64,000 nt of DNA from Nageia nagi (lineage: Eukaryota > Pinophyta): assembly GCA_050084985.1 (NCBI GenBank), contig JBITNC010000001.1:18104001-18168000 (forward strand), given 5' to 3'. Below, in pieces: positions 33,825 to 45,720 of this stretch. Position numbers and translations under genes: made by a program. Numbering within the stretch: position 1 is the first letter of the stretch; each line of letters starts with the position of its first letter. The notes under the pieces are model-generated. The model was not told the DNA's origin, made no database searches, and was given only the letters and a program-made list of their open reading frames with translations.

Positions 33825-36800
33825 TGTAACTCATCTACTAATTATCATTAACTAAAGCCCTAATTTTTGACCTAAATTTTTTTTATCACACTCAAATGAT
33901 CTAGAAATGAACCAAGTGAACCCACATGAGTTCGATATGCTGCTAGCTAGCTCATCACTCACATGGTAAGATTGGCCAAGAACTTGAGGTAACTAACCCT
34001 AATAATTTTTTTTTGGTGTTCACTTTTCAACACTCACCCTATTGAAAAGATACCTCAAAATTAACCTCACCATTCCTATTTTACGTCCCATGTGCAATAG
34101 GATTTTTTATTACAATGTAGTGGTTTTCTACTCGAGGCCCATATCACCCAAGAGATTGCACTTCCACTAAGTTAATCATCATCTCCTAATGATAACTCTC
34201 TATCTCATAGGAGCAGTTAACTTATCCTAGGTAAGCTTCCTTATGAGTGAGTAGCATCACCTATGGAACAATCATCATATCCTTATCTACTAACTGCAAG
34301 TGATATGACTAGTAATTACCCTCACCTGATAATAGTAGTTTTTTCGATTACTATACCCACCTGACTTACCTATTGGAGGATATGAGTACTAACCTGCCCA
34401 TAACTATCAACTAGTCCCACCATGTGGTTCGGCATCCTCATGCCCAAAACTTGGGGAGCCATGGATATTAAATAATATCCTCAAGTGATTGTTTAGTCTA
34501 ATCTATTTTTTAAATGTGTTGACAAAAAGAACCATCTATGTCCCATAAACTAATGTTTTCAACAGTGGATACAAGACATGTTCTAAAGTTTAACATCATT
34601 CATTCTTGCCCATGAGGATTACCTCAGTTTTTAGCTATAGCTTATGTAGGAAGTCACATATTTTCTTATTTATCCCATACACATTGTATTGCATATACAT
34701 ATCTATTTTTTAAAATATCTCTTGAATACATAAAGTAACTAGTTGTTAAGGAGAATCTTACCACTATTGCTACAAAAGTAATGTGGTGCTAAGTAGTCCT
34801 CATGCAAAGAATATTCCTTTTGTTTGTCATCTAGAAAGGTAGGTTTACTTGGTGAAGGTTCTTCGTCGCATTTCTTACATTTGTCCAAAAAGAATCCCAA
34901 ATAATTTCATTTATCTCATGGGGTCCTACTGATATCCAACTTGATTCTAAGGGTCTCTAAGATATCCCAAATGCTCATAAATTATCATTTGGAACCTTAA
35001 TTCTAGTTTAAGGTTAATTCTAAGTTGTTGGGATAATTTTGGATTTATCAAGATTAAGAACCTAATTCACCTACAACTACTACCTAGCAATTATTAATTC
35101 ATACTCCTATTTATCAAAACATAAAACTTAACATGTAATAAGAGATAGTAATTTCATCTACCCTTCATTTATCATTCAATATACTAACAAGAGATTCATA
35201 CAACATAATCCTCATTAAGCATTTATAAGTTAATAATCAATTATAAAAAGATTGAATACATTTTAAAATTTCATGTTTCAACATATACGATAATGACATA
35301 GCTTCCATAAACTTATTACAAGACATTAATACATCATAAGGCTAATACACTTTAATAAATTTGGTAACTCATCATCATCTAATAAAAATTAAATATAACA
35401 TTGTTACTTATTAAGTCATTCTATGCCTTCTTGTGGAAACACATCCATAGATCTTCAAACAATAAGCATCGAGCATCTCCATTATTCTTTGAACAATCAG
35501 CATTGACCATCAATCATTCTCTTGGAACTTAATGGTTGGATCGAGTACTAGGAGGGAGGAGAATGAAGAAAACCCTTTTCAAATTTGACCATTATGCACA
35601 TGAATTTAACTATAGACCTCAGGAGAAATTATCTCCTTTTCTTGGTTAATGTATATTAATCTATTATTTATTAATCCATCTTAAATAATTAAATTATTCA
35701 CAATAAGGTCTTGGATACCTTAATAATTAATTAATAAAATTGGTACTATTTGAATTATTTTACTAAACATTATACCAATCATAATCTCAAAACCATAGTT
35801 TATTTAATCAAGATTCTAAAAAGTTCTTGAATTACTTATTTAAAAATATTAAACATACTTATCACCTCATTAGATACTAATTAGTTTCATTGACAAACTT
35901 AGATAATAATAATAAAACATATTTTTATTACTTCATTTTTCTCCACTTTCACATGAATTTAATAATTTTTCTTTACTAAACATCATATTAGGACTTTAAT
36001 AAAATTCATGTCAAAATAAATTTGTTAATCTCTAGCTAAAGGCATAAGGAGAAATATTTGACTAGTCTCTTTAAAATATCAAAAGATACATAATATAATT
36101 TATATGTGAAATTTTCTACCCCTACATCTAAATAAAAACAAAAGAACATCTCACTCCTTTACTTTTTAAAGAATATGACATGGTACCAACCTTTGAATAA
36201 AATAACCACTTTGTCTCTTCAAAGGTTACAACACTTCAATCAACAATTAATGAAACTTTATCATTATAATAAATATCATATTAAGAATTTAATAAAATTT
36301 ATGTCATTTATTAAACTTTTGCTAAAAGCATAAGGAGAGATATTTGACTAGTCTCTTCAAAATATCATAATTTAAGTTATACGTGAAGTTTTCCACTCCT
36401 ACATCTAAATAAAAAAAGAATAACAAAAGAAAATTCCACTCTTTTATTTTTTTAAAGAAAATGACATGGTACCAACTTTTAAATGAAATGACCATTATGT
36501 CTCTTCAAATTCTACAACACTTCAATCAATAATTAATTATATGAAACTTTATCAAATATTTTAATAAACATATATCAAGAATTTAATAAAATTTATGTCA
36601 AAATAAATTCATTAAATTCTAACTAAAGGCATAAGGGGGATATTTGACTAGTCTCTTTAAAATATCATGATACAATTTGTACGTAAATTTTTTTTCACCC
36701 CTATATCTAAATAAAAAAAGAATAACAAAAGAAAATCCCACTCCTTTGCTTTTTAAAGAAAATGTCATGGTAACAATATGTAAATAAAAGAACCACTATG

Positions 36801-37907
36801 TCTCTGTAAATGGTTCAACACTTCTAACAACCATTAATTCTATGAAGTTTTACCAAAAATTATGATAAACATAATATTAAATATCTCAAAATAGGACTAC
36901 CTTAAAAATAAAAAAAAATGTAAAAGAATGCACCTTGACTTGAAGAGGAAAGAGAGACTTCTTTTCTTCACGTAACTCTGCACCAAGCTTGAGAATAACC
37001 AAAACAAAATAAAAATAGCAAGAGATAAATAGGTAGTTATTGTTGGTTTTTTTCCAATACTCTACTCTTTTATTTATAGCTAAAGGGGCTCAAATGTGTC
37101 CAAATGGACATCTCCTCACACCTTCAATAATTTTGGGTTGCGTTTGCTTAAAGTTGGAAATGATGGTAATGGCATTTAATACTTTGGAATATTTTTCATT
37201 AGCTAACAATTTAGTGCCAACTCTTATCCATACCTAACACAAAAATACAAAATTAAGTAGGGCCATTTCTCTATTATTTTCCTAGCTATTAAATATCATG
37301 TCATACCACAAAGAGACCATAGTCTCTATCTAATAGTGTTTTTACTATTAGCCCTATGTGGCAATAATATGGACACTCATATTCAACTTTTACCCCATTA
37401 AATTTATTTTTTTAACCTTATAATAATTTTCAAATTTAACTAAATGTATATCCCCTTTTTTCTCCATTCCAAAATTTAATTTTTAAAAATACCAAACAAG
37501 GGAAAACACATCTTTACCTACGATGGTCACCTCGTCTTGCAGAGTAAGGTTAATCCACACATTTTTGCAAACATATTTTCATCAAAAATTCAACAACCAC
37601 AATAATTATTCTACATGCATCTACATAATTTACGATGGTCCTAGAGTGTGTTAGCGAATCAACACCAATCATTTCCTCCTCTTATCCTTTTGTTCTCATC
37701 ACCAATTCACCTTTGGTCCGTAGGATCTTTGAGTTGCTTCTCCACTCTATGACCTGTGTTAAAACATCTCAAAGCCAACATCAAATTATCACAATGATAC
37801 ATATTCACATATCAAACTTGTCATTACCATAGTATTATGCAAACATAATTCATTCAAATCCTTGATGGTACTTAAGGTCAAACAGTGTCTTAAGGTGGGT
37901 CGTGATA
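33825..37907 (-). repeat. 5' LTR of the chromovirus (right), 4083 bp, uninterrupted
   Basis: Plus-strand edge TGTAACTCATC (next to the PBS) to …GGGTCGTGATA, then GAATT. The minus-strand 5' end reads TATCACGACCC where the other LTR has TGTCATGACCC, so the terminal TG is mutated. Gives the empty-site sequence for the nested ATATA insertion near 35180. Confidence 0.93.
37071..37078 (-). promoter_or_regulatory. TATA box of the chromovirus 5' LTR
   Basis: Minus-strand TATAAATA in context GCTATAAATAAAAGAG, about 830 bp inside the LTR. It is the promoter position expected for genomic RNA. Confidence 0.6.
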
Positions 37908-38105
37908 GAATTTATATGGCTTGAGGTAATAGTTTAAAAGAATCTTTTTTGAATATAAGATTAATCATGAGAATATTCAATGAATACTTCTCAGGAGATC
38001 AATCTTTTTTTTTCTATGTTCCTATAATTGAATCTCCATTGGATGTAATTAGACTGAAATATTACCTGTGCATTTTTGGACATTTTTATTTTTTATTTTT
38101 TGTGG
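37908..38105 (-). pseudogene. Unrecognised ORF, 5' piece interrupted by the chromovirus
   Basis: Minus-strand continuation of 19088-19262. A single frame with four stops in about 60 codons reads YFSLITSNGDSIIGT, SPEKYSLNILMINLIFKKD and SFKLLPQAI. It looks like decayed coding DNA of the insertion target. Not recognised. Confidence 0.35.
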
Positions 38106-38309
38106 TGAGTTAAATTTTACGACATGGGCACTCTATTTAGGATTTTCTACAACATGGATGCTATATTTAAGAGTTTTCATGGCATGGGTATAGTGCAATT
38201 TTGAGATTTCTTGAGAGATTATTTTTCACCAACATTGTTTTGGTTTTAATTATTGACATTGAGTTTGATTTTAGGGTTGAGGTTGAGGATTCAAGGTTTC
38301 TAGTTCTTT

Positions 38310-38700
38310 CTATAAAAATGCATGATATTTTTCCTTTAAATCAATATTAGTATAAATGCCTAACATCAAAGAAGGATTGGATAACATATGCTCTTTAATT
38401 TTCTTGAGTTGACCTTGGGTTGAAAAAATTTCAAATGCAATGTCATACACTTCATATTTATCCATAACATCATTTATATATGGCGTAAAGCCTATATCAA
38501 TAGTAACATCATCATTATCCATATCAATATCACTATAATTATCATTTTTATTATCTTAATTATCTATAATTGACACATCATTATGCATATTGTCATCATT
38601 TAAACATGAATTTAGTAAATTAATTTCTTCATAAAACTATTTTCTATTACTAGTTTGCACAATATCCACATATTTAGGTTTTTCCTTATTTAGGAGAAGG
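38310..38700 (-). pseudogene. Unrecognised acidic ORF remnant
   Basis: A 70-codon open stretch (38310-38522) reads MDNDDVTIDIGFTPYINDV, AFEIFSTQGQLKKIKEHM, SNPSLMLGIYTNIDLKEK. The same frame extends upstream to about 38700 through two stops with Asp/Asn-rich sequence. It lies just upstream, on the same strand, of the ORF pieces at 37908-38105, so both may belong to one old gene or element. Family not recognised. Confidence 0.35.
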
Positions 38701-40289
38701 TGTTAATTTATCACATAGCATGTTCAAATATTCAAGAAAATAACTTGTATTAGCCATGCTAAAATGCAAGATCTAGATCTTTGCACAATACTTCAAGAAA
38801 TATGATAAAATAAGTACTTTTACACCATGCAAAATTAAAAATAAATTGCTAGCATGTAAATCTATTATGTGGGACAAGTTTTATGATGCTAGAACTTTTA
38901 AAATTCATGAAAATAACCTTCAAAATTCAATATTTTATGCAAAAATATTTTATTTGAAAATATCTAAAAATCTTGACAAAAATACATGCAATAAGCTCAA
39001 ATTAATCCTAAAAAGTTGCCTACTACGATGAAATATGATTTTGTTAAGTTTTTATCATAAAAAAAGTCACCAAATAGTTGCCAATAAGTTTTTGAATTTA
39101 AGATTTTTCAATGTGACGTATTCTGTAAAACTTTTCTCAAAATTGATCAAAATATACAAATGTAGACCTAGAAAAATTATAAAAATTTCCCAATTATATT
39201 TATCTTTGGTTTGGAAAAAATATTCTAATGTTAGATCATGCCAAATTGAAAAAAATTAGCTCCAAAATCTAGGTTTTTCTACAATGACATTTTTCAAGAA
39301 AATGATTTTTCAAATTCACCTTGGTGATTGGCATAGTTTTTTTAAAGCTCTCTTGCTTATGAGGGACTTGTAACCAATTAAGCTTTACACTTTGGAGTTA
39401 GAGGGAACATTTGAGTCTAGGTAAGACTTTGAATCTCTTTAAGCATCTAGTTCATATTGTTTCATTGCTTTTGTGCATTCTAAGACTGTTTTCTTTGTAG
39501 TTTTATCTTAGTAAAATTGTATTATCCTTGGGGGCATTGTTGCATAAACAAAAAAGCTACTTTAGATATAAAATCTACATCTTAAATCAAGGGTTTGCTT
39601 ATTGTTGGGACTTGATTGTTCTTTGTTGTGTGCATCCAAAATCGTTATTTCATTTCATTTTCATTCAAAAGAGAGCATACATTGGGAGGGATTGTAAAGC
39701 ATATTTAAGGGAGTAGTGTGCATCTCATTTTAATTTGCATATCATATTCTCTTTATTGTACTAAATTCCTTCACATACCTAGTGAGTTTCTAGGGCACGT
39801 GGACTTAATTAACATGACCTAACCCTTACTCAAATTTCATCACTAAAGTGGGAGTTCCTCCTCCATTCAAGATAGCTTCCTATGGAGGGTACCTGAGAAC
39901 TCTTGTAAAATATTTCACACCCCTAGAAGATTGATTCTTTACCCTTTTAAATGCTTGTCTAGTATCATTGGCCTATGGAAACATAAACAAAGTTGTATCA
40001 AAAAGAAGAATCGAATCTAAAATCTATCAAAATTAACAAGATAAAAGTCAAATTGAACCAAAAAGCAATTAGAAAAAATAATTGAAAATTATTATCTATC
40101 ATAATTATGATATTCATATAGATTTGCATCTTCATCTCAAGTGATTGGATAATTTGCATCAACATTGAAGCAAGATTAAATTTGAACATATCGTAAGCTT
40201 GATGCTTTGTGTTTGTTTCCATTTTCTTGAAAAGTTTTATTTAAAATATACTTATTTTTTATTTTGAGTTCATCCTTGTAGCTTTCAAA
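38701..40289. other. Unassigned AT-rich DNA
   Basis: No motif recognised. Short plus-strand open stretches at 38846-39031, 39035-39259 and 39528-39716 have AT-driven composition. Confidence 0.3.
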
Positions 40290-40445
40290 ATGGATTCTAA
40301 TCCTTCCTTGGATCTAGTTTGGTATGATGATCTTGTTGTGGGGATTATTGAGACAAGGTCTCAAACTCAGATAAAGAATGATCAAAATGCTAAACAAGGA
40401 GAGAGAATATATAATATGAATAGAGAATCCATTGGATTTACATAA
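40290..40445 (+). CDS. Small 51-codon ORF of unknown function
   Basis: Starts MDSNPSLDLVWYDDLVVGII, with balanced amino-acid use unlike the AT-rich surroundings, and continues to TRSQTQIKNDQ. No family recognised. It may be the decayed N-terminus of a gag-like protein belonging to the LTR at 43439-44958, which lies downstream on the same strand. This is only a positional guess. Confidence 0.25.
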   Translation: MDSNPSLDLVWYDDLVVGIIETRSQTQIKNDQNAKQGERIYNMNRESIGFT

Positions 40446-40589
40446 GATTTGAAATGTATAAATAAGCATTGAGCATTAATATATGGCATTATCACATTGA
40501 AAACAAGGGAGTTGGTACTAGAGCCTAATCCTCTTTTACAGTTATCCATTAGTGGATGCTTTGGGGTAGGATAAAGTCACTCATCTCCC

Positions 40590-41360
40590 GTATTATACAT
40601 GATCATGCCATAGTAATTGTATCATATTGTTGTACATAACCCATTGTATATAGCCATTGCATAACTCACTGTATATAGATATTATGTATCCGTTGTATAT
40701 AGCTAGTCATTGTATCCCTTGTGATCATTTTGTATGACCATGGTGTTGTCCTTCAGGTATATGAAAAAAAATATAAAAAGATAGCAAAATTTAGCAAATG
40801 AATTGACTAACAAGTAAAGACCTAATTTGATATATTAACTAAAGAAAATTTTTGAATAAATATAACATGATCAATGAGCCTTTATAAATGAAAAATGATA
40901 TTTTGTTGAATACATCTTGTTCATCCATATTCTATTTTTTGAGAGGTGAGCTATTAATTATCTCCAATCAGGATCAATAACACCCTATCCTAGCACATTG
41001 ACATTATAATACACCCATTTGATTTAGCATTATAGTTGAGAATAATTCTTTGTTTTCCATTTAACATGGGGTAAAGTTATCATTTTAGTATTATGGTCAT
41101 ACCATGAGCCTTATCCTCCTTATGATCCATTCAACATGGGATAAGGGGAGCATTTCTTTGCAACTCATTAAATATGGGTCAAAAAATTTACTATATTGCA
41201 TAATTATCTTGAGTATAATCCCTTGTGATCCATTCAATATGGGTAAGGTTATCCTTAGTATTGTCATCTTTGTGATCCATTAAACATGGAAAAAAGTTGT
41301 TGTCTTGCTTGGGTTTCCATAAAATGGGGCAAAGTTAGCATTATCATGACTATGTCATTG
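40590..41360. repeat. Two degenerate repeat clusters (CATTGTATATAGC and GATCCATTCAACATGGG types)
   Basis: 40620-40710 has four imperfect 'cattgtatatagc' words about 25-30 bp apart. 41050-41330 has at least five imperfect 'gatccattcaacatggg' words (near 41060, 41122, 41167, 41239, 41277), each followed by a 'taagg/aaagtt' sequence. Too diverged for a fixed period. Confidence 0.5.
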
Positions 41361-41539
41361 AGATATAACATGTTAAGTCAAGAACTTTATGTATTTACAT
41401 AATTTGGAATATCCAATATTGATCTTATCTGTGAGAGCATTTCACACATGTCTCCTAAAATTTTGGTACGTTGCATACCTATATTCATAAACCATTCTTG
41501 GTCAACAAAACATCATTGAGCATTATCATACAAACATTG

Positions 41540-41700
41540 ATCAAAATCAAAATATTTTCAAAATATATACAAATTAAAATATTTTTAAAATTTCTAAAAA
41601 ATTCAAATATATTCAAAATGTCTAAAAAGCTAAATCTTTTCAAAATGTTTAAAAATCTCAAAAAGTTCAAAAGCTAAAATGTCAAAATCTAAAAAATTTA
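41540..41700. repeat. TTCAAAA-type low-complexity tract
   Basis: Repeated 'ttcaaaatatttaaaaa' words. The same composition returns at 42285-42440 and 43310-43370. Open frames on both strands follow from the low complexity. Confidence 0.6.
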
Positions 41701-42284
41701 AAACATGCTTATCTTTCAAATAGCTTACCTTCTAAATCGATTGATGCTTTGTCAAACTTCACTTTGTTCATCCATCAAACCATCATTTGAGGGGGAAGTC
41801 ATTTACACATATCTTACATGAATCAATACCTAAATCCTACAACTTATGGATACATGGAAAATCATATATGTTATCTCAAAATCATCACATAATTTTATTT
41901 ATATACATTTGAATGTATCAAAATGGGTAGATCTACACATCCTTCCACATTATTTGTTCACACCCATAGCACATAACACATTGGGAAGCAAGGTTGCTCT
42001 TTTCACACTTGCATACATCGATTTTGAGCTAGGGCATATGATTTGTTTCATTCTACCATAAATTGAGGCATATCATATATTGATTCATGATTGGGATATA
42101 TTTTGCATTTGTTTCTCAATATTGCATAAGTATACATGCTTAAATCCATAACTACATACTCATCTAACAAAGCATCATTTGAATATTGGGTAGGTCTAAG
42201 AGATTACAAGCATATACACCTATACTAGGGCAAGTTTGTTCACAATGCACACATGCAAAGTTTTAATTTCCAAATACAAAAATA
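41701..42284. other. Unassigned AT-rich DNA between TTCAAAA tracts
   Basis: Includes a 71-codon plus-strand open stretch (41846-42061) with no motif. Confidence 0.3.
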
Positions 42285-42519
42285 TTTTATTTCAAAAATA
42301 TGAAATTTTATTTCAAAATTGCAAAAATTCTCAAAAGTGTGTTCAAAATTCAAAAGTATTCAAAAATTTTCAAAATTGTTCAAAGTGCAAACTACTTGAT
42401 TTCAAAATTGTTCAAATGTAAAAAATTCAAATTTTCAAAGTTTTAACAAGATTATGTGCTTGTTAATAAGCCTATGTGCTTACTACATCACGAATGCTTT
42501 ACATAGGTTTTACGCATTG

Positions 42520-43300
42520 AATCATCAAATACAATATAAGTGGTTCAAAGTTCTACCTCCATGAACATATTGTTTAAGATTCGAATTATCAAAAGGTACA
42601 TTCGAATTGCTATTCATATTTGTTTCAAATTTTCCATGAACACATAGTTTAGGACTCAAATTTTTGAAAAGTACATTCAAATTGTTATTCATATTTATTC
42701 TAAATTTTTCACAAACATGTTGTTTAGGGTTTGAATCATTATAAAGTACATTCAAATTACTATTCATATTTGTTTCAAATTTTACAATTTTTTATGCCAA
42801 GAAGACATTGTTTAGGGTTCAAATTATCGTAAAGTACATTCGAATTACTATTCATATTTATTCCAAATTTTAGAATTTTTTATGCCAAGAACACAATATT
42901 TAGGGTTCAAATTATCGTAAAGTACATTTAAATTAATATTTATACTTGTTTCAAATTTTACAATTTTCTATACCAAGAACACATTATTTAGAGTTGGAAT
43001 TATCGTAAAATACATTCGAATTACTATTCATATTTGTTTCAAATTTTATAGTTTTTTACCTCCGAAAACACATTATTTAGAATTTGAATTATCAAAAAGT
43101 ACATTCAAATTGTTATTTATATTTATTATAAATTTTATAGTTTTTTCCTCCAAGAACACATTTTTAGGGTTTGAATTATCGTAAAGTACATTCAAATTGG
43201 TATTCGTATTTGTTCTAAATTTTATGCTTTTTTCCATCATGAATGCATTGTTTTAGTGTTTGAATTGTTGAAAGAACATTTAGATTTATTTGCATATTTG
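42520..43300. repeat. Degenerate minisatellite, about nine units, period 75 then ~88 bp
   Basis: The mark 'aaagtacattcaaatt' starts its GTACA at 42596, 42671, 42746, 42834, 42922, 43010, 43099, 43186 and 43274 (last one degenerate). Spacings are 75, 75, 88, 88, 88, 89, 87 and 88. Longer units carry an extra ~13 bp in the 'tttttacaattttttatgcc' part. In the 75-bp part, a multiple of three, the minus strand is open for 80 codons with a 25-residue repeat. Confidence 0.9.
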
Positions 43301-43438
43301 TTCAAAGTTCAAAGTTTCAAATTAGTTCAAATTTTCAAAGTTTAAATGTTCAAAATGATTTTCTAAATTAACATCCAACTATCTACACCTATTGAACTAA
43401 GTGTTTTGTGCAATAGATTTAGTCCAACAAGGGCAAAT

Positions 43439-44958
43439 GTAGATACCGAAAAATAATACCTTTTGAATAAGATGAGTTTTAATGCATTGAAATGCTTAAT
43501 TCATTATTTTTAATTTATTCTTACTATTTAAATATGCAAAATTAAATGTTAAAATACGCAAAAAGAGCAAAAGTTACTTAAACTCAAAAAAGGTGTAAAA
43601 GTGGGTATCTAGTTATATTCACTTAAGTTATCCAAGGAGGTATATAACTCAATGTCAAATTAGAATTTCTTCTCTTGGCTAATTATTCTCCTAATTCATT
43701 TTCTCATGCACACTTGTGATTTATGCTCCTAACATTTTTCTCCAAGATTGTTAAAATGATTTGAAGGCTAGGGTTTGAAGGATTTCTCAAGGTTTACATG
43801 TTTTTAAAGGATCTCCTACTACTACAACCTCAATATCTTCACACTAAAATCCTTGTGGTAATACTCTTGTGACAAATATCACTTTATATTACATAAATTA
43901 TGATATATTCAAGGTTTTTCAGGTTTAGAGGTATCTCAACCATGGAAAAGCTTGGATCTATCAAGCTTTGTTTCCTCACATAAGTATCTTGTGCATGTAG
44001 TATCTTTCTTAGGCTAAATTCATCTTAATTTGCATTTTCATAATTAAAATTTAAATTTAACTCCATGCAAACATTAACACATGTTTTAAGCATCCTTTTG
44101 ATCTTGTGGGTATCCTTGAATCTCATAGATCCAAAGGTCTTTAAAGATCTTACCATTTCATAACATTTACATTTTTTTTAAGGTTTTACACACTAGATCT
44201 CATATTTGTTCATTGATACATGTAAAAATCCATCTAAATTGTTTGATTCCACCATACAAATTATTTGAATATCATTTAAGCATAATCATTTGCATAATAG
44301 GCATACATATTTCTATTGTCTTCATTGATTTGGGGATTAGGGGATTCACATTGCCATTTGGAGTGTGGTAACTCACTCCAAGCTCATTTAGGTTCTTTAA
44401 GGGGCCTAAATTGGAGGTCCCCCTATCTAAATTAGATGCACTTAGGTCTGTTTTACATTCTTGCAAAATTTTAAATCATTCTTTACAATTTTAACTATCC
44501 CTATACCATAATTCTTTTCTAATTCTAATTAAGTAAAGCATAGTTATGTATACTTGAAGTTTATGTGTGAAACTAACTTGTTTATGCATATTAGTTCACA
44601 AATTGCATGAATTTATGGCTACATTCATGACATTGTACAATGGTTAAAAGGGTGATCTAAGGGAGGATTTTGGCATATAAATAGAATGCCCTCTCCTTGA
44701 GATTACTCACTCAAATTTGTATCAAATTTATGCTCTTGTTTAGGTTATAGAAGAAGTGAGAAAGAGATGTAAGAGAGTACTCTTAGAGAATAAGATCTTA
44801 GATTAGTGGATGTACTCTCATGGTTGAAGGAACCACTTTATATTGGTGTCATCTTGTGTGAATGCTACTTTGATTTTGTGTTTTTAATGCTTAAAGAATT
44901 GAAAAAGTCTTCATGAGATCTTGGGTAATTAGGGATTTAGGCTTGATTCCATCACTCA
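43439..44958 (+). repeat. LTR (solo or 3' LTR), about 1.5 kb, inserted in the LINE
   Basis: The left edge 'aacaagggcaaa|TGTAGATACCG' looks like a polypurine tract followed by the TGTAGATACC start common to some plant gypsy LTRs. The right edge '…CCATCACTCA|tatgtc' abuts LINE coding sequence at 44959. The 3' third (from about 44630) strongly resembles the copia LTRs at 45209 and 53191, including the TATA box. Whether the left edge is truly this LTR's start is uncertain, because it rests on the motif alone. Confidence 0.5.
44676..44684 (+). promoter_or_regulatory. TATA box in the 43439-44958 LTR
   Basis: TATAAATAG in the context TTTTGGCATATAAATAGAA, shared almost base for base with the copia LTR at 53412. 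Confidence 0.6.
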
Positions 44959-45207
44959 TATGTCAAACTAGATTTTGAAAAAGCATATGATCAAATTGAA
45001 TGGGTTTTCATTTTGTCTATGCTAGAAGCTCTTGGTTTTGGTCCCCACTTTGTGCATATGATTCACACATTATTCCAAGATGCCTTGATAGTTATATCTC
45101 TTAATAATTATCAAATAAAGGCTATTGGTTTGCAATGATCAATCTATCAGGGATTTCCATTAGTCCCCTCTTTTTATTCTAGTAGCTAAATCATTTGGGT
45201 ATCTATT
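44959..45207 (+). pseudogene. L1-type LINE reverse transcriptase, fragment 1
   Basis: Starts YVKLDFEKAYDQIEWVF, the conserved plant LINE RT block (consensus LDFEKAYDRIEW), then MLEALGFGPHFVHMI, and a QGFPLVPS block (consensus QGCPLAP), then AKSFGYL at the copia junction. At least one stop and one frameshift. The frame continues at 53688 after the copia element, joining Leu-Leu-Ala-Lys-Gln. The 5' end of the LINE (endonuclease) is not found. Confidence 0.85.
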
Positions 45208-45208
45208 T

Positions 45209-45706
45209 TGTTGAAATGTATAATGCATTATTGTAAAGGTTTTATAATAATCTTATATGTAAGTTCACTAATACTTAAGGGTATCATTTGATACCTTAAG
45301 TATTTAAGTGAATATGATAATGTAGCTTATCCTACACTCCATGTCATGAGCATGCCCCTTGGGTAAAAGGATGTGCATGTCATGCTTTTGTACATTGGGT
45401 AAAAGAGTGATACAAAGAGAGATTTTGGCCTATAAATATAAGGCTCCCTCTTTGGATCATACACCAATTTGTGAAGAAAATTTATGCTAGAGGATTGTGT
45501 TTAGGAGTTGAGATTAGAAGAATTGTAAGAGTTCATATTTAAAATAAAAAAAGATCTAGTTAGTGGATGTACTCCTAGTTGGAGGAACCACTTACATCTT
45601 GTGTTATATTTGTGAGATTGCTTTGTGAGTTTTTTAGATGTGTATTGTGAGCTTTTATGTGATCTTAGGAGTTTAGAGTTATTCATGTTATAATTAAATT
45701 CTCTCA
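45209..45706 (+). repeat. 5' LTR of the copia element
   Basis: TGTTGAAATG … ATTCTCTCA. TATA box TATAAATATA at 45431. Next base after the end leads into the PBS. Confidence 0.93.
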
Positions 45707-45708
45707 TT

Positions 45709-45720
45709 TGGTATCAAAGC
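45709..45720 (+). promoter_or_regulatory. Primer binding site of the copia element
   Basis: TGGTATCAAAGC; one mismatch from the TGGTATCAGAGC initiator-Met type. Confidence 0.8.

Larger units (their letters stand above)
19263..37907 (-). mobile_element. Ty3/gypsy chromovirus-type LTR retrotransposon (Tekay/Del-like), full length but dead, minus strand
   Basis: Bounded by a GAATT target-site duplication (19258-19262 and 37908-37912). Long LTRs (about 4.1 kb) lie at both ends. The internal order on the minus strand is a PBS complementary to initiator-Met tRNA, gag, protease, RT, RNase H, integrase, chromodomain-like tail and polypurine tract. That order and the HDVFHVSLLQKYVADPSHIL integrase end point to the Tekay/Del group of chromoviruses. 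Every domain carries stops or shifts. LTRs differ by roughly 10% in the stretch compared by eye, so the insertion is old. It hosts a nested element (20630-25709) and a tandem duplication, both in the left (3') LTR. Confidence 0.93.

Noticed and set aside
40290-40445. 51-codon ORF as a confident gene
   Set aside because: Kept only as a low-confidence entry: no homologue recognised and no promoter or partner domain visible.
41471-41677. Lys/Phe-rich open frames on both strands over the TTCAAAA tract
   Set aside because: Low-complexity sequence open on both strands, without conserved blocks.
42525-42767. 80-codon Asn-rich repeat protein on the minus strand
   Set aside because: It falls in the 75-bp part of the minisatellite (75 is a multiple of 3) and closes where the period changes to 88.
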